A stretch of DNA of 64,000 bases from Pseudoalteromonas prydzensis. Lineage in GTDB: Bacteria > Pseudomonadota > Gammaproteobacteria > Enterobacterales > Alteromonadaceae. A model generated the notes under the pieces. The model was not told where the DNA came from, made no database searches, and saw only the letters and a list, made by a program, of their open reading frames with translations. Both the position numbers and the translations under genes were made by a program. Positions 1-7,818 of this stretch are shown here, in pieces. The stretch's first letter is position 1. The number at the start of each line of letters is the position of its first letter. The stretch covers positions 1 through 64,000 of the forward strand of contig NZ_BDDT01000012.1 in the NCBI RefSeq assembly GCF_001661495.1, written 5' to 3'.

Positions 1-126
1 GAACCTAGAACCTAGAACCTAGAACCTAGAACCTAGAACCTAGAACCTAGAACCTAGAACCTAGAACCTAGAACCTAGAACCTAGAACCTAGAACCTAGA
101 ACCTAGAACCTAGAACCTAGAACCTA
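1..126. repeat. Heptamer tandem array, unit GAACCTA, 18 copies
   Basis: Eighteen uninterrupted copies of the 7-bp unit GAACCTA fill the left edge of the window, so the array may continue leftwards. The same unit recurs as a 16-copy array at 41985-42100. Each unit boundary contains a CTAG tetramer. The array lies upstream of the secA promoter region. No coding function is visible. Confidence 0.97.
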
Positions 127-269
127 AGTTTGTTTTCACCTCTTGATTTTTTATCATCCACCACCATATCTTCAGAGTTAATGACGTTTCACAGTCTTAA
201 ATTAAAGTAATGTTTACGGCTTGTTGTAAATTTTCTTGCAGAAAACGCATATCTTAACTATGTGATGGT

Positions 270-296
270 TTGATGTTTCGCATAGTCTGGTATAGT
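270..296 (+). promoter_or_regulatory. Candidate secA promoter (extended -10)
   Basis: TATAGT at 291-296 is preceded by TGG at 288-290, which makes an extended -10 element. The -35 region (about 268-274, GTTTGAT) is weak. Transcription would start near 303 and give a leader of about 140 nt before secA. Assigned by eye only. Confidence 0.45.
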
Positions 297-340
297 AGCG
301 CACGTATTGAACGCTGCTTTTGCAACGTTCCTCGAAATTG

Positions 341-378
341 CTAATTAATATGTGCTCAAAGAGTAATCTATTAATTAG
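341..378 (+). promoter_or_regulatory. 10-bp inverted repeat in the secA leader
   Basis: CTAATTAATA (341-350) and TATTAATTAG (369-378) are perfect inverted complements separated by 18 nt. A second, shorter hairpin (GTTAGC/GCTAGC, with one G-U pair) lies at about 394-414. Both are in the secA 5' leader. No secM-like arrest peptide ORF is seen between 127 and 440. Apart from these and the promoter, this 314-bp stretch shows no gene. Confidence 0.6.
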
Positions 379-440
379 TAATTATAAAAATGGGTTAGCT
401 GATAATCGGCTAGCAAAGAACACATTGTAACGGTTTTATC

Positions 441-3149
441 ATGATATCTAATTTATTTACCAAGATTTTTGGTAGTCGCAATGACCGCACTATTAAAAAT
501 TTAAGAAAGACGGTCGCGCTGATCAACGCGCTTGAAACGCAACTTGAAGCGCTTTCAGACGAAGATTTAAAAGCCAAAACAGCAGATTTTAGAGAGCGTT
601 ACGATAACGGACAAAGTCTTGATGACATTTTACCAGAGGCATTTGCCGTGGTACGTGAAGCATCAAAACGTGTAAATGGCATGCGTCACTTTGACGTGCA
701 GCTACTTGGTGGCATGGTATTACACCAAGGCCGTATCGCAGAAATGCGTACCGGTGAGGGTAAAACCCTTACTGCAAGTTTACCGGCATACTTACGCGGT
801 ATTACAGGTAAAGGTGTTCACGTTATTACCGTGAATGACTACCTTGCCAAGCGTGATGCCGAAACTAACCGCCCATTATTTGAGTTTTTAGGTTTAACTG
901 TTGGCTGTAATGTACCGGGTATGATGCCGCAACAGAAAAAAGAAGCCTATGCTGCCGATATTACCTACGGTACAAATAACGAATTTGGTTTTGATTACCT
1001 ACGTGACAACATGGCGTTTAGCATTAACGAGCGCGTACAACGTCCACTTTACTATGCGGTAGTCGATGAAGTTGACTCAATTTTAATTGATGAAGCCCGT
1101 ACACCACTGATCATTTCCGGCCCCGCTGAAGATAGTTCGCAGCTATATGCTGAAATTAATACCATTGTCCCTTTACTTGAATTACAAGAGAAAGAAGACG
1201 AAGAAGGTGTTGAAGGCGATGGCGATTTCACCATTGATGAAAAAGCCAAGCAAGTTCATTTAACGGAACGTGGCCAAATTAAGGTTGAAGAACTGCTAAT
1301 TGAACGTGGGTTGATTGAAGAAGGCGATTCGCTTTATTCAGCGGCAAGTATTACGCTGCTTAGCCATATTTATGCTGCATTACGTGCCCATAAACTGTAT
1401 CAAAAAGACATTGATTACGTTGTAAAAGAAAACGAAGTTATCATTGTTGATGAGCACACTGGCCGTACAATGGAAGGCCGTCGTTGGTCTGAAGGTTTAC
1501 ACCAAGCTGTTGAAGCGAAAGAAAATGTAAAAATTCAAAACGAAAACCAAACATTGGCATCCATTACATTCCAAAACTACTTCCGTATTTACGACACCCT
1601 TGCCGGTATGACAGGTACTGCTGACACAGAAGCATTTGAGTTTCAGTCAATCTACGGCCTAGACACCGTTGTTATGCCAACTAATAAGCCGATGATCCGT
1701 GAAGATCGCGCTGATTTAGTGTATTTAACGCAAGAAGAAAAATACGAAGCTATTTTAATCGACATTAAAGATTGCCAAGAGCGCGGCCAGCCAGTGTTGG
1801 TGGGTACCATTTCAATCGAAAGCTCTGAATATTTATCGCAATTCTTACGTAAAGAAAAAATCAAGCACAACGTACTTAATGCTAAATTCCATGCCCAAGA
1901 AGCAGATATCGTTGCCGATGCTGGTTTACCAGGCACTGTAACCATCGCAACTAACATGGCCGGTCGTGGTACTGATATCGTGTTAGGCGGTAACTGGAAT
2001 AGCGAAGTCGAAAAGCTTGAAAACCCAACTGACGAGCAAATCAAAGCGATTAAAGAAGCATGGCAAATTCGCCATGATGCAGTAATTGCCGCTGGTGGTT
2101 TACATATTATTGGTACTGAGCGTCATGAATCGCGCCGTATTGATAACCAGCTACGTGGTCGTTCGGGTCGTCAAGGTGATGCGGGTTCAAGCCGTTTTTA
2201 CTTATCAATGGATGATGCGTTAATGCGTATATTCGCTGGTGAACGCATGACTAATATGATGCGTAAACTGGGTATGCAACGCGGTGAAGCGATTGAGCAC
2301 CCGTGGGTTAACCGTGCCATTGAAAACGCGCAACGTAAAGTTGAAGCTCGTAACTTTGATGTTCGAAAACAATTACTTGAATACGATGATGTGGCAAACG
2401 ACCAACGCCGAGTGGTGTACTCGCAACGTAATGAATTGCTTGAAGAAGGCGATATTTCAGAAACGATCATGGTTATTCGTGGTGATGTATTAAATAATAC
2501 GATTGACCAATACATCGCACCGCAAAGTTTAGCTGAGATGTGGGATATTCCTGGACTTGAAGAACGCTTAAAGCAAGACTTCTTAATTGAGTTACCAATT
2601 TCACAGTGGTTAGCTGACGATAACAAGCTTTATGAAGAAAAGTTACGTGAGCGCATTGAAGAAGCGGTTGAACAAGCTTATAAAGATAAAGAGCAGCAAG
2701 TTGGTGATTCAGTACTTCGTCAATTTGAGAAAGCGATCATGCTACAAAGCTTGGATCAACATTGGAAAGATCACCTTGCAGCAATGGATCATTTACGCCA
2801 AGGTATTCATTTACGTGGTTACGCGCAAAAGAATCCTAAGCAAGAATACAAACGTGAGTCGTTTGAACTGTTCTCAGAAATGCTTGAAAACCTTAAAATT
2901 GATGTAGTAAGCATTTTAAGTAAAGTACAAGTACGCGCTGAAGAAGATGTTGAAAAAGTAGAAGAGCAACACCGCAAGAGTGAAAATGCACCGCGCGAAT
3001 ATCAACATGAAGAAGTTGAACACGTAGGCGGCGAAACACCACAAGGTGCTGTTGTATCTGCACGTGTAGAGCCAAAAGTTGGCCGTAATGAACCATGCCC
3101 ATGCGGCTCTGGTCAAAAGTTTAAACAGTGTTGTGGTAAGTTAAAATAA
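441..3149 (+). CDS. secA: Protein translocase ATPase subunit SecA
   Basis: SecA is the ATP-driven motor that pushes preproteins through the SecYEG channel. The 902-residue product has the usual length. Visible landmarks are the Walker A motif GEGKT at about 105-109, the DEVD box near 209 in nucleotide-binding domain 1, the RGTDIVLGG and GRSGRQGD motifs of domain 2, and a C-terminal zinc-binding tail CPCGSGQKFKQCC at about 885-897 that contacts SecB and phospholipids. mutT follows, as in E. coli, but 580 bp of repeats separate the two. lpxC and ftsZ are not upstream here; a heptamer array is. The start is ATG in a weak Shine-Dalgarno context, chosen because the N-terminus aligns with known SecA. 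Confidence 0.98.
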   Translation: MISNLFTKIFGSRNDRTIKNLRKTVALINALETQLEALSDEDLKAKTADFRERYDNGQSLDDILPEAFAVVREASKRVNGMRHFDVQLLGGMVLHQGRIAEMRTGEGKTLTASLPAYLRGITGKGVHVITVNDYLAKRDAETNRPLFEFLGLTVGCNVPGMMPQQKKEAYAADITYGTNNEFGFDYLRDNMAFSINERVQRPLYYAVVDEVDSILIDEARTPLIISGPAEDSSQLYAEINTIVPLLELQEKEDEEGVEGDGDFTIDEKAKQVHLTERGQIKVEELLIERGLIEEGDSLYSAASITLLSHIYAALRAHKLYQKDIDYVVKENEVIIVDEHTGRTMEGRRWSEGLHQAVEAKENVKIQNENQTLASITFQNYFRIYDTLAGMTGTADTEAFEFQSIYGLDTVVMPTNKPMIREDRADLVYLTQEEKYEAILIDIKDCQERGQPVLVGTISIESSEYLSQFLRKEKIKHNVLNAKFHAQEADIVADAGLPGTVTIATNMAGRGTDIVLGGNWNSEVEKLENPTDEQIKAIKEAWQIRHDAVIAAGGLHIIGTERHESRRIDNQLRGRSGRQGDAGSSRFYLSMDDALMRIFAGERMTNMMRKLGMQRGEAIEHPWVNRAIENAQRKVEARNFDVRKQLLEYDDVANDQRRVVYSQRNELLEEGDISETIMVIRGDVLNNTIDQYIAPQSLAEMWDIPGLEERLKQDFLIELPISQWLADDNKLYEEKLRERIEEAVEQAYKDKEQQVGDSVLRQFEKAIMLQSLDQHWKDHLAAMDHLRQGIHLRGYAQKNPKQEYKRESFELFSEMLENLKIDVVSILSKVQVRAEEDVEKVEEQHRKSENAPREYQHEEVEHVGGETPQGAVVSARVEPKVGRNEPCPCGSGQKFKQCCGKLK

Positions 3150-3164
3150 GCTGTTTTAATACTG

Positions 3165-3193
3165 AAAAAAGCGACGCCTGCGTCGCTTTTTTT
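3165..3193 (+). terminator. Rho-independent terminator of secA
   Basis: GCGACG-CCTG-CGTCGC stem flanked by A6 and T7, starting 16 bp after the secA stop. It implies that mutT is transcribed separately. Confidence 0.9.
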
Positions 3194-3733
3194 GTTTTTT
3201 GGAATGTGGTGAAAGGGTAAAGGTGCTAGGAAGATAAAGGTACTAGGGAAGTGACTAGGTGCTAGTAGCTATGTTTAAAGCGTAGGAGCGGCTTTATGCC
3301 GCGCGGTTTAAAATTCATGGCTAAAGCCATTTCCTACGGGATACTCTCTCGTAGGAGCCGCTTTGGCCGCGAAAGATTTTAGTGATTTATTCACAAAGAG
3401 GTTAAGAGAGCGCTGCGCTTAAGAGGTAAATAAAGGAGCTAGGGAAAATGGTTAGGAGCGCGTTGCTCGAAGCCCATGGCTTTTGTTTTCTCATTTCCTC
3501 TCATTCACTTCTCTTTGTGCAAAATGGTCTTGTTTAGTGGGGTTATGCCGCGAAAGGTTTTTAGTGATTTATTCACAAAGAGGTTAAGAGAGCGCTGCGC
3601 TTAAGAGGTAAATAAAAGAGTAGAGGGGTTAGGTGCTAGGAAGATAAAGGTTCTAGGGAAGTGACTAGGTGCTAGCACTTATGTTTTAAAGCGTAGGCGG
3701 GGCTTTCTGCCGCGCGGTTTTGATAAAGGTAAT
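3194..3733. repeat. Repeat-mosaic spacer between secA and mutT
   Basis: No gene is seen. Read left to right the spacer holds: a CTAG-rich tract (3221-3264); a GTAG-headed REP hairpin with GCGGCTTTATGCCGC core (3282-3306); an inverted partner with ATGGC/GCCAT stem (3310-3336); a variant REP (3351-3371); a block with the sequence TTCACAAAGAGGTTAAGAG (3381-3436); a second block type (3453-3557); another copy of the TTCACAAAGAG block (3562-3618); a CTAG-rich tract (3631-3675); and a further REP (3693-3716). The same blocks recur at 7.4-7.8, 9.8-10, 11.5-11.9, 14.1-14.3 and 17.3 kb. Confidence 0.85.
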
Positions 3734-4132
3734 ATGATGACGAAAAAAATTGTGCATGTTGCGGTGGGGGTTATCAAAGCAGATAACACACTATTTATTT
3801 GTAAGCGCCCAGATGACAAACACCAAGGTGGTTTGTGGGAATTCCCAGGTGGTAAAGTAGAAAGCGGTGAAACCGTATTTGCAGCACTTAAACGAGAACT
3901 TCAAGAAGAAGTCGGTTTAACAATTAATAGCTCAAGCGAGTTGATGACGATTGAGCATGATTACGGCGATAAGTGCGTAAAACTCGACGTACATTTAGTG
4001 ACTGACTTTAGCGGCCAAGCCCATGGCGCAGAAGGCCAACAAAGCGCTTGGGTCGCAATTAACCGCTTAGATGAATATAACTTCCCCGCTGCAAACGTAG
4101 AAATTATCGAAAAAATAAAAGTGGATGTTTAA
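3734..4132 (+). CDS. mutT: 8-oxo-dGTP diphosphatase MutT (Nudix hydrolase)
   Basis: MutT hydrolyses 8-oxo-dGTP so that the oxidised base is not incorporated opposite adenine. The 132-residue protein matches the family length and carries a complete Nudix box GGKVESGETVFAALKREL followed by QEEVGL (about residues 38-61), with all metal-binding glutamates present. It follows secA as in E. coli. ATG ATG gives two adjacent possible starts (3734 and 3737), both preceded by AAGG. The 3' end runs straight into a REP at 4139. Confidence 0.95.
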   Translation: MMTKKIVHVAVGVIKADNTLFICKRPDDKHQGGLWEFPGGKVESGETVFAALKRELQEEVGLTINSSSELMTIEHDYGDKCVKLDVHLVTDFSGQAHGAEGQQSAWVAINRLDEYNFPAANVEIIEKIKVDV

Positions 4133-4138
4133 ATTTAC

Positions 4139-4272
4139 CTAGGCGAGTGGCTTGCCACCGCGTTTCAAAATGTGGCGTGGTGTTTGTGCGTCAGCAAGCT
4201 CAACGCCTACGGGTGTTAAGTTGTACTTTGATGTGTAATTTATTACTTGTAGGCGAGTGGCTTGCCACCGCG
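4139..4272. repeat. REP cluster left of the RAYT gene (3 elements)
   Basis: Three REP elements lie at 4139-4162 (+), 4188-4210 (inverted) and 4249-4272 (+). The direct form is GTAG followed by GCG-A-GTGGC-TT-GCCAC-CGC, an 8-bp stem with one bulged A. The inverted form reads GTAG-GCGTTGAGCTTGCTGACGC, with a bulge at the same place and one mismatch. The GTAG head (CTAG in the first copy) is the mark of REPs served by RAYT transposases. 4273-4370 holds nothing further of note. Confidence 0.88.
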
Positions 4273-4370
4273 TTTTAAAATTTCGTGTTTGTTTATTAAG
4301 GAAGCTCAATCTCTACTGGAGAGATCTCGATTAAATACTATATTTACTTGTAGTTAATTGAGGGAAAGTA

Positions 4371-4826
4371 ATGGTTGATACTAGTAAGCGGACTAAAGGG
4401 CGATACTCGAGAGTTAATCACTATTACTCAGTTACAATTTGTACTGAAAATAGAGTGCAGCTTTTTTGTGATTTTGATAGTAGTTGTTTAATTATGAGGG
4501 AGTTACATTTTTTTTCGCATTCGGGAAACCTTAGGACAATTTGTTTTACATTAATGCCTGATCACTTGCATTGGCTATTCCAGCTTAGAAATACTGATGA
4601 TCTATCCAAAGTTATTGGTCAATTTAAAAGTATTACTACGATTAAATTGAACCGTTATTTACTTTCTAGCGGAAAAATTTGGCAAGCTAACTTTTATGAT
4701 CACAAGCTTAGAACTGATGAAGACTTACTTAACCAAGCTAGGTATATAGTTGCAAACCCGCTTAGGGCTGGCTTGGTTAAAAGTGTAGGTGATTATCCAT
4801 TTTGGAATTGTGTATATTTAAATTAA
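4371..4826 (+). CDS. REP-associated tyrosine transposase (RAYT, Y1/HUH family)
   Basis: RAYTs are single-copy, domesticated relatives of IS200/IS605 transposases that nick REP hairpins at a GTAG tetranucleotide. The 151-residue product is full length. It shows the HUH-type metal site in MPDHLHWLF (His65, His67) and a candidate catalytic tyrosine, Tyr125, in ARYIVANP, the usual RAYT context. Three REPs lie to its left and five to its right, and the gene has no IS terminal inverted repeats of its own. It starts at ATG after AGGGAAAGTA. The coding sequence looks more AT-rich than its neighbours, which hints at acquisition. It appears intact. Confidence 0.9.
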   Translation: MVDTSKRTKGRYSRVNHYYSVTICTENRVQLFCDFDSSCLIMRELHFFSHSGNLRTICFTLMPDHLHWLFQLRNTDDLSKVIGQFKSITTIKLNRYLLSSGKIWQANFYDHKLRTDEDLLNQARYIVANPLRAGLVKSVGDYPFWNCVYLN

Positions 4827-4883
4827 CCTCACTTCTTCTAATCTATTTTTTATTTTCTTCTGCATTTTAAATGTGGTGTTTGT

Positions 4884-5121
4884 GCGTCAGCAAGCTCAAC
4901 GCCTACGGGTGTTAAGTTGTACTTTGATGTGTAATTTATTACTTGTAGGCGAGTGGCTTGCCACCGCGTTTCAAAATGTGGCGTGGTGTTTGTGCGTCAG
5001 CAAGCTTAACGCCTACGGGAGTTAAGTTGTACTTTGATGTTTAATTAATCACTTGTAGGCGAGTGGCTTGCCACCGTTTAAATGTGTTGTGGCCTTTTGC
5101 GTCAGCAAGCTTAACGCCTAC
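4884..5121. repeat. REP cluster right of the RAYT gene (5 elements)
   Basis: Elements alternate in orientation: 4884-4906 (inverted), 4945-4968 (+), 4994-5016 (inverted), 5055-5076 (+) and 5099-5121 (inverted). Inter-element spacers are also conserved, for example TTAAGTTGTACTTTGATGT after two inverted copies, so the array grew by duplicating a two-REP unit (BIME). The rest of 4827-5301 contains no credible gene, only the pepO upstream region and a small hairpin CGCTC-TATTG-GAGCG near 5134. Confidence 0.88.
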
Positions 5122-5301
5122 GGAGTTTAATCGCTCTATTGGAGCGACTGATAAACTTTGTTACATATTAAAAATGGCTGTTTGGGCTTATCGGTTTATT
5201 GTTGCATGGAACAGGTTTAAGATGGGTGCAACGAATATTCTATTTAAGAGCCTTATTTGAGTGGCTGAGTATTCAAACCATAACTAACAAACGAGACAAT
5301 C

Positions 5302-7374
5302 ATGAAAAAAGTAACGCTTACTGCGGCAAGTATTGCACTTGCTTTGGGATTAGTCGGTTGCGGCGAACAACAAGAACAAGCTAAAGCACCAGAAACGGTA
5401 GCTGCAAGCGCACCGGTAGAACAGCTCAATTCTGGTATTGAACTAGCTAATATGGACAAGTCTGTCCGTGCTCAAGATGATTTTTATTATCACGTAAATG
5501 GCCAATGGTTGGTGACGACTGAAATCCCGGGTGATAAATCAAACTATGGCTCGTTCTCACAGTTATATGATGATTCGCAAGAAGCGATGAAAATAGTGCT
5601 AGAAAAAGCGGCTGCGAATACGGCGGTTAAAGAGGGTACTGATGAATATAAGCTGGGTGCTTTTTTCAAAAGTTACATGAATCAAGATAAACGTAATGAG
5701 CTAGGTATTACACCGCTAAATGCACCTTTAGCAGCTATAGATGAGGTAAAAAACAAGTCTGATTTAGTGGCGCTAATGGCGAAAGTTCGCATGCAAGGTG
5801 GCGCAGTACCATTTGGTTGGTATGTAAATAATGATGCTAAAAACTCTAGCGAGAATGCATTGTATGCATATCAATCAGGCCTTGGTTTACCTGATCGTGA
5901 TTACTATTTAAAAGACGATGAAAAGTTCACTAAAATTCGTGCGCAGTACCAAGTTTATGTAGCTGATATTTTAAAACATGCTGGTGTTGAAAAGGCAGAT
6001 GAAGCAGCTAAAGCGATTATAGCGCTGGAGACCAGTATTGCAGATGCGCAGTGGACACGTGTTGAAAGCCGCGACGCTACCAAATCTTATAATAAAATGA
6101 GTGTAGCGGATGCTAACAAGTTGACCGGTGAGTTTGACCTTGCTGAATATTTTAAAGCGTCTGGTGTGAATGTAGAAGATATTATCGTTAGCCAGCCTAG
6201 CTACTTTGAAAAATTTGCAGATATCTATAAAACGACCGATTTAGCAACGTGGCAACAGTATTTAAAATTTCACTTAGTAAGCAATTATGCTGGCGTATTA
6301 AATAAAGAGTTGGTTGATTTAAACTTTAACTTTTATAGCACTACATTACGTGGCGTTGAAGAACAAGCACCTCTTTGGAAGCAAGCTGTAGATGCATCAA
6401 ATGAAGTGTTAGGTGAAATATTAGGTAAAGTATACGTTAAAGAAAACTTCCCACCAGAAGCTAAAGCGCGCATGGAAGAGTTAGTTGATAACGTGATCAA
6501 AGGTTATGGGGTTGCGATTGAAAACCTCGAGTGGATGAGCCCAGAAACCAAGCTTGCTGCGAAAGAAAAACTCGATAAATTTACACCAAAAATCGGCTAC
6601 CCTGATAACTGGAAAGATTACTCACAGTTAAGCATTAATGCTGATGATTTGGTGGGTAACTATATTCGCCATAGCGAGTGGGCTTATGCGGATATGATTG
6701 ACAAGCTAGGTAAGCCCGTTGATCGTTCTGAGTGGCATATGACACCACAAACAGTGAACGCTTACTATAATCCTGTGAATAACGAAATTGTATTTCCAGC
6801 AGCCATTTTGCAACCACCATTTTTTAACTTAGAAGCAGATGATGCGGTTAACTACGGTGCAATTGGTGCAGTAATTGGTCATGAGTTAGGCCATGGTTTT
6901 GATGACCAAGGTGCTAAGTATGATGGTGATGGTAATTTACGTGACTGGTGGAGTGAGTCAGACTTGAAACAGTTTGAAGCACGTACCGGTCAGTTAGTTT
7001 CACAGTACAACGAGTACCAACCGTTTGCAGATGCAAGCGTTAATGGCGAATTAACCTTAGGTGAAAACATTGGTGACTTAGGTGGCCTTACAGTTGCCTT
7101 TACTGCTTATCAACTATCCCTTGGCGGTGATAAAGCGCCTGTGATTGACGGTTATACGGGGGAGCAACGTTTCTTTATGGGTTGGTCGCAAATTTGGCGT
7201 CGTAAATACCGTGACGAAGAACTACGTAACCGCCTAATGACAGACCCTCATTCACCAAGCCATTACCGCGTGATTGGTATCTTGTCGAATATGCCTGAGT
7301 TTTATCAAGCATTTGACGTTAAAGAAGGCGACAAAATGTATATCAAACCAGCCGACCGCGTAAAAATTTGGTAA
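5302..7374 (+). CDS. pepO: M13-family zinc metallopeptidase (PepO/neprilysin-like) lipoprotein
   Basis: M13 peptidases are zinc endopeptidases that cut oligopeptides, here probably at the cell surface or in the periplasm. The N-terminus is a lipoprotein signal with lipobox LVGC (Cys20), followed by an acid- and Gln-rich linker. The C-terminal catalytic domain has the zinc motif HELGH at about 527-531 and the third-ligand motif ENIGDLGG near 589. It ends in a basic PADRVKIW, a variant of the usual C-terminal tail. Length 690 residues is normal for the family. It stands alone, with REPs upstream and its own terminator. The symbol is by family; the substrate is unknown. Confidence 0.9.
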   Translation: MKKVTLTAASIALALGLVGCGEQQEQAKAPETVAASAPVEQLNSGIELANMDKSVRAQDDFYYHVNGQWLVTTEIPGDKSNYGSFSQLYDDSQEAMKIVLEKAAANTAVKEGTDEYKLGAFFKSYMNQDKRNELGITPLNAPLAAIDEVKNKSDLVALMAKVRMQGGAVPFGWYVNNDAKNSSENALYAYQSGLGLPDRDYYLKDDEKFTKIRAQYQVYVADILKHAGVEKADEAAKAIIALETSIADAQWTRVESRDATKSYNKMSVADANKLTGEFDLAEYFKASGVNVEDIIVSQPSYFEKFADIYKTTDLATWQQYLKFHLVSNYAGVLNKELVDLNFNFYSTTLRGVEEQAPLWKQAVDASNEVLGEILGKVYVKENFPPEAKARMEELVDNVIKGYGVAIENLEWMSPETKLAAKEKLDKFTPKIGYPDNWKDYSQLSINADDLVGNYIRHSEWAYADMIDKLGKPVDRSEWHMTPQTVNAYYNPVNNEIVFPAAILQPPFFNLEADDAVNYGAIGAVIGHELGHGFDDQGAKYDGDGNLRDWWSESDLKQFEARTGQLVSQYNEYQPFADASVNGELTLGENIGDLGGLTVAFTAYQLSLGGDKAPVIDGYTGEQRFFMGWSQIWRRKYRDEELRNRLMTDPHSPSHYRVIGILSNMPEFYQAFDVKEGDKMYIKPADRVKIW

Positions 7375-7400
7375 TTAATTTTTATTAGTTTGCTGATTAA

Positions 7401-7424
7401 ACGGTGGCTCAGGCCACCGTTTTT
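7401..7424 (+). terminator. Rho-independent terminator of the M13 peptidase gene
   Basis: ACGGTGGC-TCAG-GCCACCGT stem followed by a T run, 27 bp after the stop codon. Confidence 0.88.
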
Positions 7425-7768
7425 GTTTTTAGGGAAGTAAAAGGTTAAAGAGAAAGGGGCTAGGTTCTAGGGAAGTGACTAGGAGCGCGTTGCTCGAAGC
7501 TCATGGCATTTACCCTCATTGTCTTCTCTTTGTGCAAAATGGTCTTATTAGCGGGGTTATGCCGAGCTCTAAAATGTGGCTCGGAGTTTGTGCGTCAGCA
7601 AGCTCAACGCCTACGGGTTTTAAATTTTACTTTGATGTTTCATTAATTACTTGTAGGCGAGTGGCTTGCCACCGCGAAAGGTTAAAAAAGGTGCTAGGTG
7701 ATAGAGAAGTGACTAGGAGCTAGGCTAGAACCTATCGACTAAGACCTAGATCCTATAGCTAGATCTCA
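7425..7768. repeat. Repeat-mosaic spacer with CTAG heptad tract
   Basis: No gene is seen. The spacer has a CTAG-rich tract (7456-7482), a block shared with 3453-3557 (7480-7563), an inverted REP (7592-7614), a direct REP (7653-7676) and a long decayed heptad tract at 7713-7765. In that tract CTAG, or a one-base variant, recurs nearly every 7 bp: CTAGGAG, CTAGG, CTAGAAC, CTATCGA, CTAAGAC, CTAGATC, CTATAG, CTAGATC. Confidence 0.8.
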
Positions 7769-7778
7769 CTTTTAAAAC

Positions 7779-7787
7779 TGGTACACT
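7779..7787 (+). promoter_or_regulatory. Extended -10 element upstream of the nucleotidyltransferase
   Basis: TGGTACACT forms an extended -10 element 31 bp before the start codon of the nucleotidyltransferase. No good -35 is visible because the sequence upstream is the CTAG tract. Confidence 0.35.
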
Positions 7788-7818
7788 CTGGTTTATTAGC
7801 GGTAAAAGCGGTTTAAAA

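Noticed and set aside
127..440. secM-like arrest peptide upstream of secA
   Set aside because: No ORF with a signal peptide and arrest-like end is present in any plus-strand frame.
4371..4826. Complete IS200/IS605 insertion sequence
   Set aside because: There is a lone short Y1 gene with REP flanks and no TnpB or IS end hairpins; RAYT is the better fit.
5063..5260. 65-residue ORF after the RAYT
   Set aside because: Its first half is REP sequence and there is no ribosome site or family similarity.
7475..7723. 82-residue ORF between the M13 peptidase and nucleotidyltransferase genes
   Set aside because: It is translated entirely from dispersed repeat blocks and REPs; similar frames appear wherever the blocks recur.
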